NCBI GenBank assembly: GCA_949318235.1
Contig: OX439131.1
Location: forward strand, 17,187,272 to 17,251,271
Reading direction: 5' to 3'
From: Ecdyonurus torrentis
Taxonomy: Eukaryota > Arthropoda > Insecta > Ephemeroptera > Heptageniidae
Length of the DNA stretch: 64,000 nt
Of this stretch, positions 1 to 13,086 are shown in pieces. The position numbers and the translations under genes are program-made. Under the pieces are notes generated by a model. It saw only the letters and a list, made by a program, of their open reading frames with translations, had not been told where the DNA came from and searched no databases. Numbering within the stretch: the stretch's first letter is position 1; every line of letters starts with the position of its first letter.

Positions 1-544
1 TAAATTAGAAATCAATGACTCCGGCCAAATCAACGTTGATATTTAGGTATTTTAGGATATTAGACATGTTTTTTGTTCAAGGTGTTCTACGCCTTTAATG
101 TTAATAAAAACACTAACTCCAAATTCTTGATAATATAGTAAAGTAAATTAATAATAGAGTGTTAAATTCTTAAATAAAATGGTTTATTGTTTCAGAAATT
201 GTGACATAATTTTGCAACATAGTAACTTTATTTTAATATAAATAATACTAAAATTCAATCATTATAACTTTAATATAATTGTGAGAAAATACTTAAAAAA
301 TATGCGCGGGTCAATTGAATTAAAATTCCATAACTGTGCATTTAAAGGATAAATACTTAACACTCCTATTGAAACACCTTTTGCACAGTTTCTTGTCTTG
401 GTTTTTGAATTATTGTAAAATTAATGAGTTATGACGTCACAAAATGATAAAAATCTAATAATTAAAACCAAAAATGATGTTATACATTAGGCACTTTACA
501 GTACATTATATAAATAAAAAAAATATATATTTAAAACAAAATAC

Positions 545-550
<6 letters not shown>
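1..550. other. AT-rich non-coding DNA
   Basis: No open frame, structured repeat or RNA gene is visible. The one motif of note is a perfect TGACGTCA (CRE-type palindrome) at 432-439, standing alone in AT-rich sequence, so probably weak evidence of regulation. Confidence 0.6.

Positions 551-627
<77 letters not shown>
551..627. repeat. (TA)n microsatellite
   Basis: An uninterrupted alternating A/T dinucleotide tract of about 77 bp. It is self-complementary and likely length-polymorphic. Collapse or expansion in an assembly is possible. Confidence 0.97.
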
Positions 628-633
<6 letters not shown>

Positions 634-1204
634 ATATATAATACACTTTTTATATAAAATGTTAAATGTTGGAGTGTTAATCGTTGCAAACCGATTATTT
701 TGTATTCATATAACTAAAATTTTAAGCCTTATTTTTACACTTTTGTATATTGAAATATACTAAAAAGTCTTATGATTTATTAATGGTTTTCACTTATTGT
801 ATTGTATATCATATCAAAATTGTGAAATGTGATTGAAATTTTTTTTACGCAAAGTGTTTAGTTTTAGTAAAGTGCCTCTAAAAGCAATAAAAACAGAGAC
901 AAGAACAGACAAAAAACAGAGGTGACAAAAATACTCATTAGAATTACAATTGTTTTTCAGCATTATGATGACTGATAAGTAAAATTAAAATATAATAATT
1001 TTTAAATGTAAAATATATTACCCTGATCTTGTGGTGGTGGTAAGTATAATTTTACACATTTGGAGTTACCATGTATTTATTTGCAAGAATATGTTAATTC
1101 AAATATTCATAAAAATAATTTATACTTTCATAAGACAATATAGGGTGTAAAAATTTAAAATTTATAACTCACAGTGACTTGTATTAAGTGACTGCCATGA
1201 AATA
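628..1204. other. AT-rich non-coding DNA
   Basis: Low-complexity A/T-rich sequence with no supported gene. A TATAGGGTG string at about 1139-1147 resembles the possible terminus of the 44092-44391 element, but no matching inverted end was found nearby. Confidence 0.5.
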
Positions 1205-1206
1205 TA

Positions 1207-1445
1207 TTCTCTTAAGTCCCAGATAATTCAATAAAAAATATAGAAATAAATACAAAAATTGGGCCACAAAACCCTCTTGAATTTACACGTTTTTCAAAGC
1301 TGTTTTGAGAGGGTAGGGGGCTGCAAAATTACGAAAACCTTTTTGACAAAAGATACATATTTTTGTCATTATGAGAGCCGCACAAAAACGTGGTTTAAAT
1401 TTACGCCATTGAAATAATTTTTAAAAAGTCGGAGACTGAAGAGGA
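1207..1445 (-). mobile_element. TA-flanked MITE, family A copy 1
   Basis: A short non-autonomous DNA element of about 239 bp. The left end TCTCTTAAGTCCCAG (1208-1222) and the inverted right end CGGAGACTGAAGAGG (1430-1444) each differ by two bases from the better-preserved ends of the copy at 35213-35487. TA lies just outside both ends (1205-1206 and 1446-1447), the duplication expected of Tc1/mariner-type insertion. The interior shares recognisable blocks with copies at 21014 and 35213, including the AAAACGTGG block at about 1386 and a G-run near 1313-1320, in opposite orientation to those copies. There is no coding capacity, so it must have moved with a transposase supplied elsewhere. Strand is assigned arbitrarily by opposing the other two copies. 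Confidence 0.85.
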
Positions 1446-1468
1446 TAGTAGTCAAGTATGAACCTTCA

Positions 1469-1803
1469 AGGAATAGACCAGAGTAAAACATAAGCATTTA
1501 TATCACAAAACACTTAATGGGATTTACATAAATAACATTAGTTTGTCTCAAAACTCAACAGTAGCCCCGTAGCATTGATCAGAATATTCGATTTATGCAA
1601 CCCGCACAACATTTTCATACTAATTTTTGCATGTTTCTGACGTCATAAACATGAATTTTTAAGCTAATTGCATACTTTACAGTTTTTTCACGCTCTCTCG
1701 TGGGGCTACATTAATATTGTGGTAAAAATTGTTATCAGTTTTGAAGATCCCATTTTGTGCTTATTCATTAAAAAACACATGTTGTTTTATGTTGTCAATG
1801 GCT
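1469..1803 (+). mobile_element. TTAA-flanked MITE, family B copy 1
   Basis: A 335-bp element. The left end AGGAATAGACCA (1469-1480) matches the reverse complement of the right end of the copy at 4367-4701, and the right end (TGTCAATGGCT) is a decayed inverse of the same terminus. TTAA follows at 1804-1807 and TTCA precedes at 1465-1468, fitting a TTAA target duplication with one substitution. The interior is strongly conserved with the other copies (the GCAACCCGCACAACATTTTC block near 1598 and the CTCTCTCGTGGGGCTACA block near 1693). A perfect TGACGTCA lies close to the centre at 1638-1645. No coding capacity. It sits only 23 bp downstream of a family A element. Confidence 0.88.
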
Positions 1804-1807
1804 TTAA

Positions 1808-3766
1808 ATACTTTTTCGATCATTATTATTAACGCATGTGACTTGATTCTTTCGTTAATCGTAATAATACCACAATAACTCAACCATTGCAAAACTCCCC
1901 ACAAGTTTTTGAAGTTTTTTTAAACGCGTAATTTTTAATGTCTTTTTCATTCTTTTAGCGTAGATGTAAAATATATTTAGGTACCAAAATGTTTTAAATT
2001 TTTGTTCTTATTTAATTCTAAACCACCACGTCTTTAAATTTCAAAATCTATATAACTGGTTATTATTATTATTTTTAATCAACCTAACAATGAAATATAA
2101 ACATGAAATACAATTGGGTTTTAAAAAAAGTTTCATTTCAACATAATAAAAATACGGTAAAAATTTCATTGAAAGCAAAAAAAAAAAAAAATAATAATAA
2201 TAATAATAATAAAATCATAATAATTAGAATTTTTTGCTCTCCTGATTTAGAAAAATGCCTTTCCATAGAAACTATTATATGTACTAAAAAAAAAGTTTTA
2301 TATATAAAAAAAAATTGTATATAAACAAAACTTTGAACTTTTTAATATTATAGCTTATTCTGCAGATATTTATGCATCATTGTAGCACGAAATTAAACGC
2401 CGCATCAATGCAGGAACTGCGGTCTGATTGCCGTAAAACAATGCAAAAATATGCTTTCCATTCACGTATATTAATAAGATAAGACTTTTAGGAAACGTGG
2501 ATAGAAGAAAAGTGTTCTGTATAGGTGTTGCAGAAAAAAATACATTTTTAAAAATTGTAAATAAAAAGGATATAGTAATAGATTATAGGGGGGAAAAGAG
2601 GTGCATTGTCTTCCAATGTGTGAAAATATTATAAAAGTATATCGATACTAACTTTTTGTGATAGTGAAGTGATGATGCTGATTAACCATTGTTATATACA
2701 AAGGTTTTTTCCTAAAGTTCTATGAAATTAATGTTTTACCATTTTTTTTTCATATTGAATGATAGACACACAGTATAATATAAATATTTTTATATATATA
2801 TTTTTTTTTATTTGAAAATTGAACAAAGAATTACAAGCATATGGGTAGTTTGTTAAGCATTAAAGTTCCTAAATATAATTGTTGGTGGCATCTTGGATTA
2901 TTTTATAGAAGAGGAAATAGAGTGTAATTTTTAGTTCATTTGATATACGTATATGTAAAGTAGCTTTCGATTAAAAGATATATCTCTTTTAAAAAAATAA
3001 ATATTTCTTATAAGCAATCATTATTTACTTGTTTTCGAATACATATATTTAACAATTTGATAAAAAAAAATTAAATTGTTAAATCCTTATCATAGCCACG
3101 AGAACTTAAGTTTACAGTATCTAAATATCAAATGACTAACGATTGTAACTAAATAAACGATTGTAAGAATTTAAAATTTTAAAACATTGCAGATATTGCA
3201 GATTTAAATTTTATGAATACAATAATTTTTCCTTTATTATGCAAACATTTAAATTACACTAATAAAACCTTGGAAAAATAATTGCGTATATTTTTGCAAT
3301 GTTTCTCATGTGTATATAATTTTCAATCTTATCTTTGAAGAAGTCATGTATACACTATTTGCTTTCTAGCAATAATTACTGTTGATTCTAAGAGTACACT
3401 GACATAGTAATTTCACAGACTAGGTCTTTTAGATGCAAATTAATCAAACGATCATCTTTTATGATATTTTGAATTATAAAATAATAATAACAAACTGGAA
3501 TAACTTATATTATAATAAAAAACGGTCTGAATTTATGAATTGATGTCATTTTTACATTTTTATTTCCCCATTATATGCAAAAGTTTTTGTTTTTTGCATA
3601 AGTAAATATTAGTTGCTGTTGAATGTACATATTATTGACATAGGAAATTTAACGAAAACGGCATGAGATCAGATGAAGTGTATCATTCTTCGTTATATAC
3701 GATCACAGATCACTTATAATATATAAAATTCATTAAGATCGCCAATAAGTGCATAAAGTCAGTAAC

Positions 3767-3799
<33 letters not shown>

Positions 3800-4362
3800 A
3801 ACAATTTCTTTGTGCCTGCATATGTGTAAGGAATTTTATTTAAAAATGCAGCTATCTACGTTGACTGGTTGTTTTTCATTTTTCTTTTAATGCACCATTT
3901 GCATTATTCTAATTTAAATTTAATTTGTGATAAAAATTGTTACGAAGATTTCATATAAAGGGCTGTCAAGGCCTAACATTGCCTTCATATAAAGTAATAT
4001 AATATGTTAAATAATAATTTTTCTTCAACAAAACAAAAAAGCAAGTTTTTGAAAAGACCTGACTACATGTCTATATATAGTTTACTATTACACTTAACTC
4101 CATCTACAACAATATATTTTTTTTATTGTTAATGTAAAAAGAAGTATTTTGATTTGTATATTTTTTACATAAGAATTGCATATAACTTCTGAAATCTTGA
4201 ACACTGTTTCAGTTACTTATCACCAAAATCTCAAAATTTCAATTCATATACTTCATCATATATATTTTTAAACGTATACTGTGTTTCTTAACTGCATGCT
4301 GATTTTATAGAGAAAAAGAAAATAACTGAAATTTAAAAAGTCCACAAGCTATTATAGAGTTA
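1808..4362. other. AT-rich non-coding DNA
   Basis: No gene is supported. The 73-codon frame at 2103-2324 is made of K, N and I codons from an A-run and an (AAT)n tract near 2180-2212 and is not credible as protein. A (TC)n tract is listed separately. Otherwise I see nothing but A/T-rich sequence. Confidence 0.6.
3770..3797. repeat. (TC)n microsatellite
   Basis: A perfect CT/TC dinucleotide tract of about 28 bp, one of several CT/GA tracts in the window. Confidence 0.95.
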
Positions 4363-4366
4363 TTAA

Positions 4367-4701
4367 AGCCATAGACCACATAAAACAACATGTGCTTTTT
4401 AATGTATAAACACGAAATGTGATCTTCAAAATTGATGACAATTTTTACCAGAACGTTAATGTAGCCTCACGAGAGAGCGTGAAAAAACTGTAAAGTATGC
4501 AATTTGCGTGAAAATTCATTTTTCTGACGTCAGAAACATGAAAAAATTAGTATGAAAATGTTGTGCGGGTTGCATAAATTGAATTTTCTGATCACTGCTA
4601 CGGGACTATTGTTGGGTTTTGAGACAAACTAATGTTATTTATGGAAATCCCATTAAGTGTTTTGTGATATAAATGCTTATGTTTTTCTCTGGTCTATTCC
4701 T
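4367..4701 (-). mobile_element. TTAA-flanked MITE, family B copy 2
   Basis: The best-preserved family B copy. It is 335 bp, the same length as copy 1, and inverted relative to it. The ends AGCCATAGACCA (4367-4378) and TGGTCTATTCCT (4690-4701) are imperfect inverted repeats. A perfect TTAA lies outside each end (4363-4366 and 4702-4705). The interior matches copy 1 along its whole length in reverse complement, including a perfect TGACGTCA at 4525-4532, offset from the element centre by the same distance as in copy 1 but on the other side, as inversion predicts. TTAA targeting is typical of piggyBac-type transposases, but the termini lack the CCC start usual for that group, so the superfamily is uncertain. 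Confidence 0.93.
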
Positions 4702-4705
4702 TTAA

Positions 4706-7700
4706 TATAGAAAATACTTATATAAATAATATAATAACTGAAATAAAAATGGTAAATAATACTGTACATTTAACATAATTTACCATTTTGCTATTGGCAA
4801 TCATAATACTTAGAAATATAAATATTATAATAATATGAACAAAACGTACAAAGATTAAAAATAATATAACCGTTATAGAACGAATTTGTATATAATATTA
4901 TTAAATGCAATCCAAAACATATTGCATACAAAAAGTAAATATTAATATATGAAGAAAAAAAAAAGTATTAGCACATATCACATTATAAGATGTAAGACCC
5001 GTTAATCGTTGGGTCAAAAACGTGTATATGTGGAAGTGGACGGAGCTAAAATATTCCCAGGATGTATTTTATTTTTACTTCTCCCTTTGAAAGCAAACTT
5101 GCATGGCCAGTGCATCTCTTTATGCACCGCCTTGAGGTATACTATATATATATAGACGGCCATCTTGGTACCGAAACACTTTGCATAAAAGTAACAATCA
5201 TTACTCATCCGTTGAATATATTATTATTATTTTGTTGTTACTTGTCTTGAGTTGAACGAACTAGTAATATTTTTTATATAATATTATACTGCTTGTTTAT
5301 GAAGTAAAAAAAAAAAAACAGATTTATTTTTATGTGAAATTTGTGATAAATTTTTCATGCATGTTTAAATTTTTTTTTCTCATATTGAAAAATTATTATT
5401 AACATATTGTTGTATAATATAGAAAATATGTATATTTAATAGATTTTTAATAATTTATTTTTCAAATAAAATAAAATCATAAATTTGTAATTTAAAATAA
5501 TTTTTCTGTTTTATATATTTTATATGTTATTAATTTTAGCATCATAAAATAAAATCAATCAATGCAGTTTAATGGCGAAGACTTAGATAAAGGGCAATAT
5601 ATTTTAAATTTTGAAGAAAAAAAAGTTACATAAAATACTGAAGATATATTTTAAATGTTCCAAAAAATTACAATTAAAATCAATAAACTGCATAAATTTT
5701 TACTATCATTTTATTTATTTCATTAGTTTTTCAAACATATAACAAATTCAGTAATAATTTAATTTTTCCCTAGATATTTCAATTATCAAATTGCGAAAAT
5801 AAAATCAATTTTTTTACAATTATTTAAAATTTCTGATTAGAAATAAATCCCATGACGAATTGTTCCAATCATAAAATAGAAAAATAGTCAATTTGAATGG
5901 TTTACAATAGATGTATACATAGAATTTATGTATGACAATCTGACAGAAATATGAAATTAATTTTCAAAATAAATGTCCCGTGTATATGCTAGTGTCATGT
6001 GCATTACATTTTATATACATACGTAGTACAAAACTTTACAATAAAAAAGTATAGTCACTAAATTTATTTTCATAGCCTATGAACTTCAATCTGCACCCCG
6101 ATAAATTTTTTAGTGCTTTACTATTAGTTAAAACTTTTACTGTTATAATTTTACTGTACCTTAAGAACTCGCATGAATTTAAATATTGCAAATTAAAATT
6201 ATTTTAAAATAATATAATAATGTATCCACTTTTTTCTGATTTCAGAAATATTTCTAAATCTTCAGTGATGCGTTTTGAGGTGAGTTTTTGATTAATTTTT
6301 TACAATTTATTTTGATAGGTTGATATTTTACCAAGTGCGGAATACATCACATTTTCAATTTGAGAAATATACTATAATTTCTAGCTTAAGAGTAAATTCA
6401 AAATATATATAAAAAAAGATAATGCAAGTAGTTTTTTTAATATTATTATTGTTGCACGTGGATGTAAGTAAGAAAAGAGTATATTTATAAAGAATAAAAT
6501 TGCAAAGCATTGGAATATGCGCATATGGGTTTTGATACCTTTCTTTAGGTATTTATTTTCAAATAAAAAAAATGCGCTTTTAAATTTCATTTCTAAAAAA
6601 AAAAAAAAAAAAAAAAATTAAAAAAACTAAATACTTAAATGCAGTTGTCTAATATTATTATAATTAGTAATTAGAATGATTTTATAGAATAATAAATAGA
6701 ACATGAAAATGGTCACAAATGGTTTATAAAAAAAGGCTAAAAATAATAATGTTTACAATTGGTCAAATTATGCTATAATTTGAATATTTACTGTAAGAGC
6801 AATAGTATAACTACAATTTAAATATTATAAATAAGAACAAAATTTAAAAAATTGCTTAGGTTTGTTAAAATATTAAAAAATAATATTAAACGTTTTTGAG
6901 TTCATATGATAATTGGACAAAACATAAATATTTTGATAGTTTCTATTTAGAGCGTATAAGAAAAATATTTAATAATAAAAGCAAAAATTGAAGTTAAGTA
7001 AAACTTCAACTTTTCTTTGCCGTGCGTTGTAAAATTATTGCTAATTTAGCTGCACCTTTCTCTCTCTATTCTTCGTGTTTATACACACAAAATCAATCTG
7101 TGCAAGACGAAGTTTTTTTTTCTTTTCCTAGAAATCGTATTCGTGTAGAATTATGTAGGACCCTCAAAATGTAATGCACAATTTTACTGATCTTTTTATC
7201 ATGAATACTAATTGCACGTTATGTAATGTAATCATGGGTTATATAGCATCACACGCAATTTTATAAATAGCATAATTGACGTTAATTGTTAGACAAATTA
7301 TATGTTGGCCCCCTTGGTACAAGGAAAAGATTCTTAGCATGAATACTAAATAACATTTTCAATTTTATTTTTTTGATAGTTTTAATTTTGATGTGCAAGA
7401 ATTCTTTATAGAATTATGCAAAATAAATTTTACCTTTGACCTTCAATTGAAACTTTACTGCTAAAAAAAAACTTTTTTTTTTTTTTTTTAAAGATATTCA
7501 GCTGTTATTTAGATAAATATTTTAATGTATTTACATTGGAGTTATCAAGGAATTGAGAATAGTTTCTGTTTTAATGTAAAAAAATAATAATAATAATAAA
7601 GATTTCAAAACTTTAATTGCTAAAAAATGGTTTCATTTTTTAGAAACTTGTATCTTATAACAGAATGTTTAACCTAACTTCAATAAAAATGGAATTCAAA

Positions 7701-9274
7701 AGACAGATTTTTTTTTTAATAAAATCAATTCTACTTTACACACGACTGGGTTAATATATTATAGCATTGAAATGCAGGGTTGTTGTTTTTCATAAGAATA
7801 ACATTATCAATTTGGCGCAAGTTTTTGAATTGTTAAATATATGATCACAATCATGTGTACATGTAAAAGTATGAAAGAAAAATCCTGTGAGTCAATATAA
7901 AATATTATTTGTTTAAATTTACGACTCCAATGTTAAATACAGAAAAATTCTTGTATTATTTTTATCCTTAAAAATAATTATTGTTATATAAGTAAAGGTT
8001 TTAATTCTGACTTTTGTAAATAACGTACTACAATTTCATTCTATTCATATTAATTTAATCTCGTTCTTACTTTTTTTTTTAAAAAATAAGCTTCACAATT
8101 GTCTTTTAGAGCTTGAAATTTGTAAGATATCCTAAACCTTTCAACTCGGCAAAGAAAACCTTGGTCTATGATAATTCTATATAATAAAATATTACTATAA
8201 AAATAGCAACGATAATATCTAGTTTATAAAACGCACTTCATTAAGAAATTAATTTTGATGAAAATCATTTTACATAAAACATAAATAAATTCACATGCAA
8301 TCTGATACCTTTTGTGTATAGAAAATTATATTATATTGCATACACGTGCATCAAGCATCAAAATGCAACAAATAATATGCAGTTTTATCATTATGAGTGC
8401 AATGTAAAACATGCAATATATACTTAATGATAAGATAATAATAAAAAAATAAAATAAAGAAATCATGTTCTCAATTTACTTCTTATTATATTGCATAACA
8501 TTTTTATGATGTTTTTAATAAAATATTGCGAAGTATTTTTTTTTCCTCTTTATATTTGTCTTGTATTACTTTATATATTTTTGCAATAATAATAAAATAA
8601 TAAATTTTTATACACTTGATTTTATATAAACAAGATGGCGGGATTTTAATAAAATTTATTTAAATATATATATAAAATATAAATTGAAACGTTTGAAATA
8701 TTGATCATATACATATTTTCTATATAGCAATATAATCAAGCTATAGTAATAATGGTGTGGACGATGATGACCACTCCCAATTCTATTTATTTTTTAAACA
8801 TCCCTCTTTACGTTTTCAATCAAATGTCACCTATGATAATGTAATAATTGAAGTGTACAAAAATTAGAAAATAACACATTAATTTTACAATTTAATTTAT
8901 TATTATTATTTCGATTGTTATTGCTCTCATCTTTCTTTATTTCTATACAATATTTTATGATTACTTTTATTGTACCATAATATTATATGATTAATTATTA
9001 AAATAATTTTATGCAATTTAAATTGCAGTATGGAAGTATAAATATTTTTCCGTTATACATATATGAGGATACACAAGAAACTGTGTAAACGTAACGTGTG
9101 TTCAGGATCTTCGAATGTGTGTGTTCGAATGTGTGATTTAAACTTAAACTGCACATTTTTGTCAGTTTACTTAATTTTAAGTAAAAATTATAAGAAATGT
9201 TTATTTATGCAGACTCAGTGAGACTATTAATAATTATTATTACGTTTTTTGACGTTTTACTGTATATGTATAGA
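4706..9274. other. AT-rich non-coding DNA
   Basis: No credible gene. Frames at 5014-5250 on both strands and 6381-6590 on the minus strand are short and domainless. A small YY1-like GCCATCTTGG lies at about 5158-5167, and AAGATGGCGG, a close match to the YY1/Pho core in the other orientation, at about 8632-8641. Poly(A) and poly(T) tracts at 6595-6617 and about 7470-7490 are simple-sequence runs. The rest is A/T-rich without visible structure. Confidence 0.55.
6595..6617. repeat. Poly(A) tract
   Basis: A run of about 23 A. There is no target duplication or retrogene body beside it, so it is treated as simple sequence and not as a retrotransposon tail. Confidence 0.9.
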
Positions 9275-9601
9275 TAATGAGGAAGTCCAAGGTTTGTTAG
9301 GAGTTAATATTATTTTACATTCTAAGAGAAGACGTCTTCTTAAATCGACAGATATGTGAATTTATTTTTTTTATTATTTTTTTTTTAGTTCATTAAGTAA
9401 TTTTGATAACTTTTATCCGTTACGTCACGATCGGTAACTTTTTCCTATGGCCACATGCATAAGTTCCCGACCGGGACGTTATTATTTTTTTTTTTCAAAT
9501 AATTAGAAATATACATATATAGCAATCGCTTCAAGACAATGTCCTCGTCTAGAATGTGAAGTAAAAATACTCCCTATTTATTTATTTGTCCTTCTCATTA
9601 G
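9275..9601 (+). mobile_element. Foldback MITE, family C copy 1
   Basis: A degenerate copy of the element at 44410-44757 in the same orientation. Shared landmarks occur in the same order: TAATGAGGAAG at the left end, a GTCTTCTTAAATCGA-like block near 9341, ATATGTGAATTT at about 9352, AGTTCATTAAGTA at about 9389, CTTTTTCCTATG at about 9437, CAATGTCCT at about 9538, and an inverted end ending CTTCTCATTA near 9600. The two halves are long imperfect inverted repeats. Ends are approximate because the terminal bases have drifted. There is no open frame of note. Confidence 0.78.
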
Positions 9602-12103
9602 ACGTTTGGGGTAGACATGGTTTTTGTAAAATTTTGATTTCTATTTTATATTTTGTGAAATTCTTTTAAATGATGATCACTATAAATAAATTATTGATAA
9701 GATATGTATTTTGCTGTTTATACTTAATGGACGTTACAAGTGATAAAAATAATACGTTCTTTTTCATTTTCGGCGCTTTTTCATTCAGTATTTTTGTGCC
9801 TCTACACGCGGCACGCGGATATAAGAAATTACGTATAACTTATGCTGCATAAAAGTTATATAGCATAAAAGATACTCATTTAGAATCTCATAAATAATTA
9901 TGTTGAACTTCATATATGTTACACTGCGTATGGATGGAATAATCATCATTTAATATGATATAAATTATGCTTTTTACTTTTTATGAATTAATGTTGCTGA
10001 AATCAGACTAGCATAAGAAAAGTCCATCACTTATTCTTTTCCATGTAAATTACTAAATAAAACTTTTAAGATAATGGATAATTGAATTTCGTGAACTATA
10101 CTTTACATGAATATATAAAATTTTGAGCTAGCAACCCAAAAATGTAAATAATAATTGAAATATTCGAAATATTTATGCATAAAAAAAGTATTTGAATGTG
10201 TATTTGAAATAATGTTCAAAATACGTGCGCTTTATAATAAAGAGGATAATTTTTTTAAGTTATAGTAAAGAGAAAAAAAAGTGGTCATTTTGACTTTAAT
10301 TAATTTGAACTCTTTTTTAATATTGTTTTATAACCGTTGATTACATATTCTCGTAGTTTCCAATGCTTATATTCCTTGAATCAATGTTTCATATATATAA
10401 TTTTTTTTTTTTTTTTTTTACGCATTTTACATCATATATTTTAATATTTTTAGACCCTTCCATACAACAAAAGAACAATTTAATTTTTTTCCCCACAATC
10501 ACTGATGCGCATAGTGAGTGTACTGTACAATGTGTATGTATACACAGGATTATTATATTTTCAAAGCTTAAATCTCTGTTCCTAGTTATTTATTAATACA
10601 TGTATATATATTTGTACTGTTCATGTGTATACGTATGTATTCTGAATATATGCAGATAATCATAATAGAATTTATCGGAATATTTCAAAATTGCGATCAA
10701 GTGAATAATTTGCTATACCTGCAGCCATTTCCAATACAGAGTATACTTCACAAAATTCAAAATACACTGCAGGCAATGGTATAGTGTGTGTATACATGTG
10801 TGTAGTAAAATTTTGAATGCATAATAAATAAAGTTATTATATTTTGTGAATTAAAATAATGACAATCTATGAAAACTTTTATAAGCATAGTAAAATTTAG
10901 TAAACTATTTGTGAAATCAGAAAAATTATCACATTAAATTCTACAGTATATTATACGAACAAAATATTTGAATCAAAGTAAATTTTACTTAGCAATTTAA
11001 TCTCTATAAATATCAAACTGCAAGGAATAAAATTGCATCATCTAATAATGTAATTTCTCCCGGTTTTACCGCTTAAAAACATTGTGTCATCTTTAGCTCA
11101 TGGCAACTCTTTTTAATGATTGATTATACTCTCATTTATTAAACTGTAATTGATTATTTTTTATTACGTTTTTGTACAGTCAAAAATTCTCATTTGGATT
11201 TTGTCAGCTATTAAGTTTTTTTTGCTTATTTTTATATTTATTATAAAGTAAATATTATTTATACAGCAAGAGAAAAAAATCTTCTAAATAATTTACCATT
11301 GTATGATCCTTAAAGCATAATTAATATTATGATAAAAATAAAGAACGAAAAATATAATACCAATAACTCTATTAAGTGACGCTACTTACATTTTTCTTTT
11401 TATACTATGTCGTTAAACTGAAAAAAAAACTTAAAAAAACATAATAATAATAATTAAAAAAACGAATTTAGTCATTATGCTGTAAAAAAATAAAGTAATT
11501 AGCTCACTTAATACTTATACTTTTTGTGCACTGTTTTTATTTCCTAAAGTAAATTAAAAATAATTCAATCAGTCAAATACCTTGTCGGCAGTTTCAAAAG
11601 AACACATTATATACTCTCATAGTGTATTTCTTCATCATTTATTTTTTTATATTTATTATTATTAAATATTTAAACTAAGAATTTCGGTCGTACATTATTT
11701 TAGTTTAATTGTCAATTTGTTAAAAAATATTATTTTTGTTTAATGGGTGCAGTAAACTTAAAAGATATAATATAATATTTTTTGTCTTCTACTACAATTC
11801 GTCACATATCTTTATTTTTCATTATTTAAGAGCGTAGAGTTTTCTGTTATAGCTGTATCATACATTTTTAAATAAAAACACGAGTATGAAATGTAATGTA
11901 TTATTATATAAATATATAACATATTAATAATATTACAAGAAACTTCTTACATTTATTTTTATTATTTTTTTTTATTTTTTACTTTTTTTTATTATTATAA
12001 TTTTTTTAACTTGGTTTTTATTTTGATATACTATACTCAAGTGTTCTATGTAAAAGAAACGTTTTATTGTGTGAGTTATTTTAGGATTATTGTTGGAAAT
12101 CTG

Positions 12104-12109
<6 letters not shown>
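9602..12109. other. AT-rich non-coding DNA
   Basis: No supported gene. The frames at 9670-9852 and 10363-10596 show no domain. An imperfect hairpin lies at 10713-10784 (arms CTATACCTGCAG and CTGCAG/GGTATAG with an internal loop). A 33-bp block at 9985-10017 (GAATTAATGTTGCTGAAATC and following) recurs imperfectly at 16568-16599. Confidence 0.55.

Positions 12110-12155
<46 letters not shown>
12110..12155. repeat. (GA)n microsatellite
   Basis: A perfect AG dinucleotide tract of about 46 bp. The SLSLSL stretch of the minus-strand frame at 11972-12259 comes wholly from this tract, so that frame is rejected as coding. Confidence 0.96.
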
Positions 12156-12159
<4 letters not shown>

Positions 12160-13086
12160 GGCTTAAATTTTCAAGGAATGCTAAATATTCAACATAGTTA
12201 ATAACTTTTCGTAAACACGAATGGTATAAAAAAACTATATTTTGCTTTTTTTTATACAAATTAGTAAATGTAAATCCTGAACATAATAAAAAAATTTAAT
12301 AATATAATATAGTAAATTATTGTTACCTATTTTTATATAATATCATTTTACAATCATCTATGCAGAGTATATAATATGTATACAATAAAATCAAACATAC
12401 CAAATGCTCAGTAACTATATATATAAAAAGTCGAAATAGTTCAATTGAATTGACGTAGTGTAAAACAATAGAAGAAAATATATAAATGGATGCTGAAAAG
12501 GATGAAGTACAAATATTTATATAATAATTAAATTTATAATATCCCGCTAGTGATGACAACAACAATCAACAATTAGTTATAGACAATTACACTGCAGGCT
12601 ACAATCGCTACATAAGTATGTACTTCATGCTAATGAGTCACAAATTGATATAATATATATTGATACATATACATATATTTTTGTATATGTGTGTTTAAGA
12701 AATGACAGAGTAGTTTGAAATATATAAAATACCATTTTTATTTTATAACTTAAAAAGAACACAATATTGTTTATTAGTAATTTTTTTTATTGAAAATTTC
12801 TTAATAATATATTAATATTTTTACGTTTTTGTTCCATTTATTTTTAATTTACATCACTGTCTAGCTTCGTCTAATATTAATCCGATGTAATAATCATTTC
12901 ACAAAAAGAATACATCACGAAAGCATACGATATTACGTATAACACACAAAATTATACCTGTGTAAAATATGCGTTAAATTACAAACTCTAAAAATATTAT
13001 CATGTTATTTTTCTTCTTTGTTTGCCAAGTCAAATCTGACACCTTATTTCTCAAATGCAGGAAAAAAAAAGTTCAAAAACAATAGA
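12156..13086. other. AT-rich non-coding DNA
   Basis: Nothing supportable was seen. The 80-codon minus-strand frame at 12323-12565 has no recognisable domain. Confidence 0.5.

Noticed and set aside
10713..10784. Imperfect hairpin with two CTGCAG words
   Set aside because: Arms are short (7 and 5 bp) and separated by an uneven internal loop; weaker than the 13087 hairpin and plausible by chance.
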